Source: CAUZRD01 sp963582255 (GTDB lineage: Bacteria > Pseudomonadota > Alphaproteobacteria > Rhizobiales > TMED25). Taken from it: a DNA stretch of 15,298 nucleotides. Location of the stretch: contig CAUZRD010000034.1 in the NCBI GenBank assembly GCA_963582255.1, positions 1-15,298 on the forward strand. The letters run 5' to 3'. Below are positions 1 through 7,298 of this stretch, piece after piece. A program made the translations under genes and the position numbers. The notes beneath the pieces are model-generated. The model had not been told where the DNA came from. It saw only the letters and a list, made by a program, of their open reading frames with translations, and did no database searches. The stretch's first letter is position 1. Each line of letters starts with the position of its first letter.

Positions 1-1
1 C

Positions 2-73
2 ATGTATGGACGCGACACATATTTAACCCGCGCTATTGAGATTACAAAAAGCAAGCGTTACGCCGAAAGCTAG
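2..73 (+). CDS. possible C-terminal tail of an upstream gene (partial)
   Basis: An open frame enters from the left edge and ends at a TAG at 71-73. It reads as 23 residues, ending in the charged, helix-like stretch YLTRAIEITKSKRYAES. This looks like an ordinary protein C-terminus rather than random sequence, and it lies on the same strand as the next gene, about 195 bases away. The piece is too short to name a family. The ATG at position 2 is probably an internal Met, not a start. It could also be chance open sequence. Confidence 0.3.
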   Translation: MYGRDTYLTRAIEITKSKRYAES

Positions 74-267
74 AGCACATACCTGGCCAATCAGCTATTA
101 AGCCTAGCAATGTAGCACTCTTTTGCGTTCTGCATTACAAGATAGAAACCTATATCTATTGGGCTAAGAGTAATTTCTGTACGCCAACTCGTCTGCTAAT
201 ACTCTCGCCCACATACGTCCTGGCCTCAACAAACTTGCCCAAGATCAGCTCCATGGGAGGACTTGTC
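74..267. other. intergenic leader upstream of the NIPSNAP gene
   Basis: These 194 bases hold no convincing gene on either strand. They should carry the promoter of the 268-2997 group if the left-edge fragment is the end of a separate transcript. I found no -35/-10 pair with good spacing: TTGCGT at 123-128 has no partner at 16-18 bases, and TATATC at 151-156 is 22 bases away. No hairpin followed by a T run is visible. Confidence 0.4.
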
Positions 268-582
268 ATGATTTATGACGTACGCACCTACACACTCCAT
301 CCGCGCATGATGAACAAGTATCTCGGCTTGTTTGAAAAACTTGCAATGCCAGTGGCAAACCAACATGGGTTTCGGCTAATTGGATATTTTTCAAGCAAAG
401 TTGGTACATTGAATCAGATTGTACATATCTGGGCCTTTGAAGATCTGGCCGAATTCGAAGTAATGCGCGCAAAGCGCGATCAAGATTCCGGCTGGCATAA
501 GTTTCTTGATTCAACAACCGGAATGGTGGCTACCCAAGAAGATAAGATCATGTCACCTGCAAAATTTTCACCTCTTCAATGA
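268..582 (+). CDS. NIPSNAP family protein
   Basis: This is a 104-residue protein beginning MIYDVRTYTLHPRMMNKYL, the usual opening of the NIPSNAP family: a first beta strand (YDVRTYTL) followed by an amphipathic helix. The later stretch IVHIWAFEDLAEFE is the family's second beta strand and helix, so the fold should be a ferredoxin-like dimeric alpha/beta barrel. Length matches bacterial members. I chose the ATG at 268 because GGGAGG at 255-260 sits 7 bases before it; the frame is open further upstream to 235, but that part lacks family character. The biochemical role of bacterial NIPSNAP proteins is poorly defined; they often sit beside catabolic genes. Here it leads a group with an MFS carrier and an enolase-superfamily enzyme, 65 bases before the carrier. 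A role in substrate handling is inference. Confidence 0.88.
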   Translation: MIYDVRTYTLHPRMMNKYLGLFEKLAMPVANQHGFRLIGYFSSKVGTLNQIVHIWAFEDLAEFEVMRAKRDQDSGWHKFLDSTTGMVATQEDKIMSPAKFSPLQ

Positions 583-647
583 GCACCCCCCGACTTGATA
601 AATAACACACCTTGCCCGCCGGAACAGCGAACGCTTTTGGAGTGGCA

Positions 648-1889
648 ATGAGCATACGATTGCTGCTGATCATTATTTTTCCTCTTGGCTCAGGTTATTT
701 TCTGTCGTTTTTCTTCCGCAACACTAATGCGGTACTAGCGCCGGAGCTGGCTCAAGCATTCAACCTCAACGCATCAGAGATTGGCGTGCTAACGAGTGTA
801 TTTTTTCTGATCGCCGCGCTGCAATATGTCCCCCTCGCGTTATTGCTTGATCGTTATGGTCCCAGACGGCTATTTCTCGGTCAGATCATACTCACAGTGG
901 TGGCGTGTTTTGTTACCGCATCTGCGGAAAACTTTACTATGCTGGTTTTCGGCCGAGCGATACTCGGTATCGGACTTGCCGGCTGCCTGACGACCGCATT
1001 CAAGGCTGTGACTGTTTGGTTCCCTCAAGAGCGCTTCGCAACAGCGAACGGTATGATACTGTTTGCAGGTGCACTTGGTGCACTTTCCTCCACACGACCA
1101 TTGCAAATCATTCTCGATACATATGGATGGCGGGATATGTTTTTTGCAACCGGAGTGCTGTGTGCAATATTTGCCGTTATAGTGTTTTTTGTAATGCCTG
1201 AGGGAAACGCACCCCAGACCAGCTCGAAGAAATCAAGCCTTTCAGTCTACGGCGAAGTTTTATCTCATCCGGTATTCTGGCGCGTAGCGCCAGCTTCCTC
1301 CATCGGACTTGCCGGTTTTTTTACCATCCAAAGTCTTTGGGCTAATGGCTGGATGAGTGACGTGGCCGGGCTTAACCAAACTGAGATTGGTGAGCGACTT
1401 TTGGTAGTCTCCTTAGCAATGATGGTTGGAACGCTGTTCAATGGCACTATCATTGATCAATTGGTGCGCCATGGCATCGATCGGTCAGCCTATCTTGCAG
1501 GCGGACTTGTGTTGTTGCTGTTCGCCGAACTTTCAATTGTTGCTGAGTTGGATGTACGGGCATATTGGCCTTGGGTACTGATGGGATTTACAGGAAATAT
1601 CGGCGCTCTTGTTCACCCTATTTTAAACCGTACCTTCCCGCGTGATTTTGCGGCACGCACCATATCAACCATTGCAGTTGCGACGTTCGCAGCCGTGTTC
1701 GCGATCCAGTCTGGGATCGGATTTTTACTTGATTTTTGGGGTGCAGATGCCACCGGCCACTACCCAGCCGATGCCTATCGCTGGGGACTTGGCGGACTGG
1801 TTCTGATCCAGTCTCTGCTCATTGGCTGGCTCATTATAAACCTAAAGCGGCTTAGTACGGAGGCCAGCAAGATCACTGGGATGAGTTAG
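648..1889 (+). CDS. MFS transporter
   Basis: A 413-residue inner-membrane carrier with about 12 hydrophobic segments, the normal size for the major facilitator superfamily. The loop between helices 2 and 3 holds a motif-A variant, LLLDRYGPRRLFL (Asp68, Arg69, Gly71, Arg73, Arg74), and helix 4 carries the conserved arginine Arg103 in FGRAILGIGLAG. The N-terminal helix has RNTNAVLAPELAQAF, a pattern common in MFS members that take up organic anions, but the substrate cannot be told. The start is ATG at 648 with GGAG at 639-642; a TTG at 612 in frame would add 12 non-hydrophobic residues and has no ribosome binding site. It lies between the NIPSNAP gene and the enolase-superfamily gene (10 bases before it), so it probably imports the compound on which that enzyme acts. 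Confidence 0.9.
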   Translation: MSIRLLLIIIFPLGSGYFLSFFFRNTNAVLAPELAQAFNLNASEIGVLTSVFFLIAALQYVPLALLLDRYGPRRLFLGQIILTVVACFVTASAENFTMLVFGRAILGIGLAGCLTTAFKAVTVWFPQERFATANGMILFAGALGALSSTRPLQIILDTYGWRDMFFATGVLCAIFAVIVFFVMPEGNAPQTSSKKSSLSVYGEVLSHPVFWRVAPASSIGLAGFFTIQSLWANGWMSDVAGLNQTEIGERLLVVSLAMMVGTLFNGTIIDQLVRHGIDRSAYLAGGLVLLLFAELSIVAELDVRAYWPWVLMGFTGNIGALVHPILNRTFPRDFAARTISTIAVATFAAVFAIQSGIGFLLDFWGADATGHYPADAYRWGLGGLVLIQSLLIGWLIINLKRLSTEASKITGMS

Positions 1890-1899
1890 GGGACGGCAT

Positions 1900-2997
1900 A
1901 TGTTTCGCATCACTGCTATCAATACTATCCGGATAGGCATCGCATTGGGTGACGCAGTTCATTTGTCTAGCGGCACTATTGCCAAGTCCGACAGTGTTCT
2001 GGTGCGCATTACGGATGACCGCGGCCGTATAGGATGGGGAGAGGCGTCCGCCGCACCTGCCATGACGGGCGAGACCTCACCTGGCATGATCTCGGCTATC
2101 AGCTTTATGGCCGTACGCCTTCAAGAACAGGTGATTGAGAATACAGCATCAATTGATACCATAATTGGTCAAACTATTTACGGAAACCCAGCCGCGAAAT
2201 CGGCGTTGAGCATCGCACTTTATGATCTTGCCGGAAAGCATTTAAACTTACCAATTTTTGATCTTTTGGGAGGAAAGAAACGTGATCGTGCCACCCTTAT
2301 CTGGCGCATATCCGGTGCTGACAAAGAAATAGAAACCGCCTACCAACGACGCGACGAGGGCTTCGTCTCATTTAAAGTCAAAGTCGCGACCAACCCTCCA
2401 GATACCGATCTAGAGCGCTCTTACTCTGCCAGAACAGCCGTCGGTAGGGATGTAACCGTCTCGGCTGATGCTAACGGCGGCTACAGCACCGAAGACGGGC
2501 TTTATTTTGCCCGAATGGCCGGTGATGCCGGCCTTGATTTTCTTGAGCAGCCCGTAAGTGGGGATAATTTAGCCGGCATGACCAATTGCGCCAATACCGC
2601 CACCATCCCGATCGGAGCAGATGAAGGGCTTCATGGCTTAGATACCATCACGCTTCATCATAAAATTGGCGCAGCATCGGGCGGTAGTCTTAAGCCAATA
2701 AAATTTGGTGGATTATCACAGGTAATGGAAGCCGCCGATTTGATGGGACGCCTTTCGATGCATGTTAATCTAGCCGGCAAGGCTGGTGACAGCTCAGTCA
2801 GTAGTGCGGCAATCGCCCATCTAGCGCTAGCACTGCCAGAACTCAACTGGCATACAAACATCACCAACCACTATCTAATTGGTGATGTGGCAAGCAATCC
2901 AATCAAAATTACGCATGGCCACGTTTTACCACCTGACGGACCAGGGCTTGGCATCGACGTCGATGAAGATCTGATTTCCCGTTACCGAGCCCGGTGA
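1900..2997 (+). CDS. mandelate racemase/muconate lactonizing enzyme family protein (MLE subgroup)
   Basis: A 365-residue enolase-superfamily enzyme: N-terminal capping domain (about residues 1-125), then the TIM-barrel domain. The MLE-subgroup active site is complete: Lys159-x-Lys161, metal ligands Asp190 (in SADANGGY), Glu216 (FLEQP) and Asp241 (GADEG), and the second catalytic lysine Lys265 (SLKPIKFGG). Intervals from Lys161 are 29, 26, 25 and 24 residues, the same as I recall for Pseudomonas putida muconate lactonizing enzyme. The reaction should start with proton abstraction next to a carboxylate held by Mg2+ or Mn2+, giving cycloisomerisation, epimerisation or dehydration. The later acidic position is Asp297 in GDSS, where many relatives have Glu. 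The start has GGGGAC at about 1888-1893, overlapping the stop of the carrier gene, so the two are likely cotranslated. Substrate unknown; a dipeptide epimerase or N-acylamino acid racemase activity is also possible. Confidence 0.92.
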   Translation: MFRITAINTIRIGIALGDAVHLSSGTIAKSDSVLVRITDDRGRIGWGEASAAPAMTGETSPGMISAISFMAVRLQEQVIENTASIDTIIGQTIYGNPAAKSALSIALYDLAGKHLNLPIFDLLGGKKRDRATLIWRISGADKEIETAYQRRDEGFVSFKVKVATNPPDTDLERSYSARTAVGRDVTVSADANGGYSTEDGLYFARMAGDAGLDFLEQPVSGDNLAGMTNCANTATIPIGADEGLHGLDTITLHHKIGAASGGSLKPIKFGGLSQVMEAADLMGRLSMHVNLAGKAGDSSVSSAAIAHLALALPELNWHTNITNHYLIGDVASNPIKITHGHVLPPDGPGLGIDVDEDLISRYRAR

Positions 2998-2998
2998 A

Positions 2999-3814
2999 CT
3001 ATAGAGGAGTTTGATCACCATGGGCATGCTGTGGAATGAAGCGTGAGGGTTCACGACCCCTGATATCAGCTCCTGTAGGCTGCCATTCACAGATATCGGC
3101 ACCTGGCACCCAGACGGTCTTGTTTGAGCCTGGTATGAAGTACTCGACAAAAATGAGTTCTTCATCACCCTCATTACGGAACCAATGAACTTCATTTTCT
3201 AAATTATACAAAATATCACCAGCATGCAGTTCAATTTCCTGACCATCAACTGTCGCGATGGCTGACCCAGCGACTATAAACTGGTAATGTTCTGCGCCCT
3301 CATGATGATGAGCTGGGCACGTTGCACCAGGTGGATAAATCACAATCTCACCTTTAAGCGCCGACGAGTTGAATAGTGATTTAGTGGCAACATAAATGCG
3401 TTTGCGATCATCATGCATCGATTGCAAAACTGGTTCGCGAGACCAATCGAATATTTTTAAACCATCGGGTGCGGAATCACCTGGATCAAAATATCGACTT
3501 ACCTCAGGTACCCGGGACAATAAAAAATCAGCCTTCTCACTTGGTGTTACCGTTGCAAAAAATGGAGCTTCTAGCCGCGTCATATGATCAGGCGTCAACT
3601 GCCGACCGGCAAGTTCGAAAGAACCGTTCAGAACCTGGAGCCAAGCAAGCTCATCATCAGCGATTGCAATATCAAGACTCCGCCCAGCATCCACATGCCA
3701 GCGATCAATAATAATTCTTCCATTGGAGGTGTCGCTTGCCTGCAAAAGAGCATTACGAAAGACTCCTTCGCCTCGTGCTTCAACCCGATCGCAGGCGCGA
3801 ATGACAAATGGCAT
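2999..3814 (-). CDS. cupin domain protein (two-cupin fold, only C-terminal metal site intact)
   Basis: This 271-residue protein has a clear C-terminal cupin. Motif 1 runs from Gly163 through His169, His171 and Glu175 (HHHEGAEHYQFIVAG), and motif 2 has Gly199, His210 and Asn214. These are the standard ligands for Fe, Mn, Ni or Zn. Residues about 40-110 look like a second, degenerate cupin with no HxH pair, so one active metal site is expected. The family covers dioxygenases, isomerases and decarboxylases, and nothing here picks one. There is no signal peptide, so it should be cytoplasmic. The start at 3814 has only a weak upstream site (TTAGAGATAG). The stop lies one base from the stop of the enolase-superfamily gene on the other strand, and the gene shares a 133-base divergent region with the GST at 3948. 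Confidence 0.85.
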   Translation of the reverse strand: MPFVIRACDRVEARGEGVFRNALLQASDTSNGRIIIDRWHVDAGRSLDIAIADDELAWLQVLNGSFELAGRQLTPDHMTRLEAPFFATVTPSEKADFLLSRVPEVSRYFDPGDSAPDGLKIFDWSREPVLQSMHDDRKRIYVATKSLFNSSALKGEIVIYPPGATCPAHHHEGAEHYQFIVAGSAIATVDGQEIELHAGDILYNLENEVHWFRNEGDEELIFVEYFIPGSNKTVWVPGADICEWQPTGADIRGREPSRFIPQHAHGDQTPL

Positions 3815-3828
3815 AGTCTATCTCTAAT

Positions 3829-3858
3829 TTGATTCAATAACGGTCTGGTTACAATACT
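3829..3858 (+). promoter_or_regulatory. candidate promoter for the GST at 3948
   Basis: TTGATT at 3829-3834 and AATACT at 3853-3858 are 18 bases apart. Each matches 4 of 6 positions of the sigma-70 consensus. The match is weak and by eye. Its main support is that a palindrome begins inside the -10 hexamer, as a repressor operator often does. Confidence 0.22.
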
Positions 3859-3871
3859 CGATATACGAGTA
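3855..3871. promoter_or_regulatory. 17-bp palindrome, candidate operator in the cupin/GST divergent region
   Basis: The sequence TACTCGATATACGAGTA has perfect 6-base arms (TACTCG and CGAGTA) around a 5-base centre. It lies between the divergent starts of the cupin (3814) and GST (3948) genes and overlaps the candidate -10 of the latter. The geometry suits a dimeric regulator such as a GntR-, TetR- or MarR-type repressor. No regulator gene is in the window. Palindromes with 6-base arms and any spacer of 0-10 arise by chance about once per 370 bases, so this is only a candidate. Confidence 0.3.
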
Positions 3872-3947
3872 AAGAGTACCTGCGCAAGACGCAAATAGCT
3901 TACACGTGGTTGAATTTATATTGATCAGCCCCGCATAGGAGAACTGC

Positions 3948-4571
3948 ATGTTGAAAGTATTGGGCAGACGCTCATCCGGTAATGTCATGAAAGTGCTGTG
4001 GGCACTTGAAGAGCTTGGGCTTGAGTACAGACAAATCGATGTTGGTGGAAAATTCGGTGGCAATGCCGAAACAGACTATCTAGCGATGAATCCTATGGGG
4101 CTAGTACCAACGCTAATCGAGGAAGATGGGTTCTGTGTTTGGGAATCAAATACCATTACCCGCTATCTAGCGAGCAAATTTGGTGCAGGATCTTTATGTC
4201 CGACAAATTTACAAAGCCGCGCCACAGCAGAAACATGGATGGACTGGCAACTTACTGCACTGGCTCCGATGATACGTCCGGTTTTTCACGGACTGGTGCG
4301 TAATAAACCGGAAGACCGGGACTTTGATTCGATTAATGCCGGAATTGAGCAGGGAAATCGTTTGTTAGCAATGCTCGATACGCATCTTGAAGGACGTTCC
4401 TTCATCGCCGGAAACGAGTTCACAATGGGTGATATTCCAATTGGACCAATAGCCCACAGATTTGTATCTCTGGTCAAGGATCGGCCAAAGACAAATAATT
4501 TTGATGTCTGGTATGAACGCCTTACCGAGCGTCCGGCCTTTCAAAAGATCTGTATGATTCCGTTAGAGTAA
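3948..4571 (+). CDS. glutathione S-transferase family protein
   Basis: A 207-residue cytosolic GST. The N-terminal thioredoxin-like domain opens with LGRRSSGNVMKVLWALEELG (candidate catalytic Ser9/Ser10). It has the cis-proline Val53-Pro54 in GLVPTL and the glutathione gamma-glutamyl site Glu66-Ser67 in WESNTITRYL. The all-helical C-terminal domain carries the N-capping box Thr159-x-x-Asp162 (FTMGDIPIG), which supports a correctly folded enzyme. The pattern is that of the common proteobacterial beta/theta-like group. Glutathione conjugation, dehalogenation, isomerisation or thiolysis are all possible. AGGAGA at 3937-3942 fixes the start. It is monocistronic in layout: divergent from the cupin gene and convergent with the second GST, 43 bases away. 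Confidence 0.92.
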   Translation: MLKVLGRRSSGNVMKVLWALEELGLEYRQIDVGGKFGGNAETDYLAMNPMGLVPTLIEEDGFCVWESNTITRYLASKFGAGSLCPTNLQSRATAETWMDWQLTALAPMIRPVFHGLVRNKPEDRDFDSINAGIEQGNRLLAMLDTHLEGRSFIAGNEFTMGDIPIGPIAHRFVSLVKDRPKTNNFDVWYERLTERPAFQKICMIPLE

Positions 4572-4614
4572 GGCACCTATTACACTTCTTGCTGGGCACC
4601 ATCTACTCACCGCT

Positions 4615-5310
4615 TTATTTCACAACTTCCAATTCGGGCAACAGCGTTTCTGCATAAGATCCACGGCGTTTGAGATTTGCCCGATAAAGCTGTGAAAATT
4701 CTTCCGGAACAGCACCAACAACACGGTCGTCCAATAATAAAGCATCAGACCATGCCTTAGTCTTCGGAAATGCTTTCAAAATATTGGTCTGGAGCACACT
4801 CTCGCAAATATTATGGCGCTGGAAAAATGGGCCATAGGCGGCATCAACCAACGAAAAATCAGCGCCGTTGAAATATGGACCATCATTAATGCGATCATCT
4901 GTGAGCGCAACCTCGAGTCGGGCAAGACGCGGTCGAACATTTTCGATTGCCTGAGAAAGAGTTTCCAGTGACTTAGCATAGTTAATCGCAACAAAATCTT
5001 TGCTGAAATCAGGTAAAAAGTCAGTCCAGGCACGATTTTTTGCTCTCTTTACCGGATCGCTCGGATGAAGTCGCGGCTCAAAACTCTCATCTAGAAATTC
5101 AGCAATCGCGTTAGATTCAAAAAGGATCTGTTTGTCGACTTTGAGAACCGGTACTTTGCCATGTGGCGAAATCTCCAAAAACCAGTCTGGTTTTTCCTGT
5201 AGATTTATATAGGTAACGTCGTAGTCAACCTGCTTAACCCGCAACACAATGACAGCACGCTGAACCCAGGGACAAGTCGGTGAACTTATTAAATGGTATT
5301 TACTGGCCAT
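4615..5310 (-). CDS. glutathione S-transferase family protein, Cys-type (omega-like)
   Basis: A 231-residue GST unlike its neighbour. The active-site region is SSPTCPWVQRAVIVLR with Cys13 in a CPW context, as in omega-class and glutathionyl-transfer enzymes. There is no second cysteine of a CxxC pair. The G-site has Val53-Pro54 (HGKVPVLKV) and Glu65-Ser66 (FESNAIAEFLDE). The C-terminal domain has FSLVDAAYGPFFQRH (Ser153 to Asp156 N-cap), typical of this group. A Cys-type GST usually forms mixed disulfides with glutathione and does deglutathionylation, reductive dehalogenation or glutathionyl-compound reduction rather than simple conjugation. An AGGGTGG-like site precedes the start. It is transcribed away from the ThDP-enzyme gene over a 337-base region. 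A link to that enzyme's substrate is inference. Confidence 0.9.
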   Translation of the reverse strand: MASKYHLISSPTCPWVQRAVIVLRVKQVDYDVTYINLQEKPDWFLEISPHGKVPVLKVDKQILFESNAIAEFLDESFEPRLHPSDPVKRAKNRAWTDFLPDFSKDFVAINYAKSLETLSQAIENVRPRLARLEVALTDDRINDGPYFNGADFSLVDAAYGPFFQRHNICESVLQTNILKAFPKTKAWSDALLLDDRVVGAVPEEFSQLYRANLKRRGSYAETLLPELEVVK

Positions 5311-5372
5311 GACGATCCACCCTAGTATGAGAGGTTTGAAACAAAATTAGCTACGCCTTCGATGGTTTGAGG

Positions 5373-5387
5373 ACAATATAGTATTGT
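5373..5387. promoter_or_regulatory. 15-bp palindrome, candidate operator
   Basis: ACAATATAGTATTGT has perfect 6-base arms (ACAATA and TATTGT) around TAG. It lies 62 bases before the Cys-type GST start and contains TATAGT on the + strand and, at its right edge, TACAAT on the - strand, both close to a -10 hexamer. It may be an operator overlapping divergent promoters. Being AT-rich, it has a fair chance of being coincidental. Confidence 0.25.
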
Positions 5388-5564
5388 ACTCAGGACTCCA
5401 AAATACTGGGTATAAGCACGGAGAAGATTTCTGGTCCTTCAAGCACACTAGCAACTGTTAACGCTCCGGTGTCGAAATATTGGCCTACCTGTCTTGGAAC
5501 AACACCGCGACCAAGATGATATAGGACTTGAAATCTCTGTCCTTAAACCATTACATTTCAGGTA

Positions 5565-5583
5565 GTAGAATTAATATTTCTAC
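5565..5583. promoter_or_regulatory. 19-bp inverted repeat upstream of the ThDP enzyme
   Basis: GTAGAA at 5565-5570 and TTCTAC at 5578-5583 are perfect 6-base arms around a 7-base AT centre. The repeat ends 64 bases before the chosen start of the ThDP-enzyme gene. Spacing and position suit a dimeric regulator site, possibly LysR-like, but 6-base arms are expected about this often by chance. Confidence 0.22.
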
Positions 5584-5647
5584 CATCACAATCCTCTCGG
5601 AAGAGCCGTTGATCCAAGCCGGTTCGCATTACTCAAACGATATAGCA

Positions 5648-7294
5648 ATGGTGAAAAAAATGAAAAGACGCAATGGCGCTCATGCACTCGTTGAGTCTCT
5701 GGTATCGGAAGGTGTTCAGACACTGTTCGGAATCCCCGGCGTGGACACTTTAGGAGTATATGATGCCTTTCTCGATCATGGAAGCATACGCGCAATCAAC
5801 ACCCGTCACGAACAGGGCGCAATTTTCATGGCAGATGGGTTTTACCGGGCTAGCGGCGAAGTTGGTGTTGCAGTTACCAGCGGTGGACCGGGAGCTCTTA
5901 ATACACTGACTGCTATGGGAACGGCATTTAATGATTCCTCAGCTATCCTGCACATCGTTAATGAAAACCCGGCCCACGTACGTCGGCGTGCCCGCGGCTA
6001 CTTCCATGATGTCGCCGATCAGATGGGTATATTCCGCCCAGTCACTGATTTTAGCCATCAGACCAGCCTGCCTGGAGAAATCCCGGCAGCAATCCAAGCG
6101 GCAATGTCGGCGCTTAAATCACGCCGCCCACGTCCTGCCATGGTTGAGATCGCAGGGGAATCCTTTCGCGCCGATACCGACGTCGCTATGCCAGCTCGAT
6201 CTGAAGCTGACCGAGCCAAAGCAAGCGAGGTTGAAATTACCCGCGCGGCAAAACTCATTTGCTCAGCCAAGCGACCCATCATCTGGTCGGGTGGAGGTGT
6301 AGTCGCCTCCAAGGGCGCAAATGAGGCACTACTTAAAATTGCTGAACGTATTGGTGCCCCCGTTTTAACATCACAATCCGGCAAGGGCTCATTCCCACCT
6401 AACCATCCACTACATATCGGAAATTGGGCCAATGAACGCCCCGTGCGTGAACTAATCGCATCAAGCGATCTTGTGTTCGTCGTCGGCAGCCGGCTTTCTT
6501 ATTTTCCCACCGGAGGCTGGTCGCTTCGCCTGCCAGAGACGATTGTTCAATTTGATCTCGACCCAGCGGAGCTTGGGCGAAACTACCCAATAACTCTTGG
6601 CGTGGTTAGTGATGCCGCCGATGCGCTAGATAAACTCAACAAGACACTAACTAGCCTGAGCCATAAACCGGTTCGTGATCCTCGCAGAGAAATCTTCAAT
6701 ATCAACCAGCAGATCGCAACCGGTGTTGGCCGCCCGGTTGAAATTCAAGTTCTGGATCAGATCCGCGGAGCTCTTCCAGAAACCGCTTTGGTATTCAACG
6801 ATCCAACAACCATCGTATTTTGGGCACGCTCGCACTGGAAAGCTTCTCTGCCGCGAACCTGGTTTGTTCCATCTGGATTTGGCACTCTTGGATTCGCATT
6901 GCCCTCAGCAATAGGTGCTGCGATAGCAAAGCCCGATCAGCCATCCATCGCCATAATGGGTGATTCAGGCGTCATGTTTACCATCCAAGATCTAATGACC
7001 GCGGTCGAACATAATATCCCCGTGGTCGTCATGGTCTTCAATGACCGCGGCTATGGGGTAGAACGGCGCCATCAAGATCATCTTTACGGGCGGCGAAGCG
7101 GAGTTGATCTGCTGCCGCCAGATTTTGTAGCACTAGCCAAGGCGTTCGGCGCAACTGGCATGAAGGTTAATGATCTTGGCAAGCTAGGAGATGCCCTCTC
7201 AAGCGCGATCGATCGAAAGGGGCCCGTTTTGCTTGAAATCCCATGCGACTTCAAACACCCGGGGTATGGATCATTCGTTGATTGGGACTCATAG
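5648..7294 (+). CDS. thiamine diphosphate-dependent enzyme, acetolactate synthase large-subunit-like
   Basis: A 548-residue three-domain ThDP enzyme. The N-terminal Pyr domain (about 5-170) has the catalytic glutamate Glu55 in NTRHEQGAIFMADGFYRASG. A central domain follows (about 195-325), then the PP domain with the cofactor motif GDS at 438-440 (Asp439 a metal ligand) and Asn465-Asp466 in FNDRGYG. Asp466 stands where biosynthetic acetolactate synthases usually have a second Asn; this is common in non-biosynthetic relatives. There is no ilvN-like small subunit beside it, and the neighbours are catabolic, so C-C cleavage or ligation of an unusual 2-oxo acid or diketone is more likely than branched-chain amino acid synthesis. 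The start is uncertain: ATG at 5648, GTG at 5651 and ATG at 5660 are all possible and none has a strong ribosome binding site. Its stop is 4 bases from the convergent hydrolase stop. Confidence 0.88.
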   Translation: MVKKMKRRNGAHALVESLVSEGVQTLFGIPGVDTLGVYDAFLDHGSIRAINTRHEQGAIFMADGFYRASGEVGVAVTSGGPGALNTLTAMGTAFNDSSAILHIVNENPAHVRRRARGYFHDVADQMGIFRPVTDFSHQTSLPGEIPAAIQAAMSALKSRRPRPAMVEIAGESFRADTDVAMPARSEADRAKASEVEITRAAKLICSAKRPIIWSGGGVVASKGANEALLKIAERIGAPVLTSQSGKGSFPPNHPLHIGNWANERPVRELIASSDLVFVVGSRLSYFPTGGWSLRLPETIVQFDLDPAELGRNYPITLGVVSDAADALDKLNKTLTSLSHKPVRDPRREIFNINQQIATGVGRPVEIQVLDQIRGALPETALVFNDPTTIVFWARSHWKASLPRTWFVPSGFGTLGFALPSAIGAAIAKPDQPSIAIMGDSGVMFTIQDLMTAVEHNIPVVVMVFNDRGYGVERRHQDHLYGRRSGVDLLPPDFVALAKAFGATGMKVNDLGKLGDALSSAIDRKGPVLLEIPCDFKHPGYGSFVDWDS

Positions 7295-7298
7295 TGGT

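Larger units (their letters stand above)
5311..5647. other. divergent intergenic region between Cys-type GST and ThDP enzyme
   Basis: These 337 bases separate two divergent genes. The + frame is open back to a TTG at 5528, but its first 40 codons have no family resemblance and the AGGA at 5523-5526 is one base from that TTG, so I treat it as non-coding. The region contains two palindromes (5373-5387 and 5565-5583), listed separately. I see no complete sigma-70 promoter: TATAGT at 5377-5382 is a good -10 but lacks a -35. It is long for a simple divergent promoter and could also hold the 5' leader of the ThDP-enzyme transcript. Confidence 0.4.

Noticed and set aside
123..156. Promoter-like TTGCGT and TATATC
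   Set aside because: The spacing is 22 bases, too far for a sigma-70 promoter.
612..647. Extension of the first MFS carrier to a TTG at 612
   Set aside because: No ribosome binding site precedes it, while GGAG is well placed before the ATG at 648.
4572..4614. Terminator between the two convergent GST genes
   Set aside because: I find no stem-loop with a T or A run in these 43 bases.
5528..5647. N-terminal extension of the ThDP enzyme from a TTG at 5528
   Set aside because: The 40 residues have no ThDP-enzyme character, and the AGGA site is one base from the TTG. The family opening starts near MKRRNGAHALVESLVSEG.
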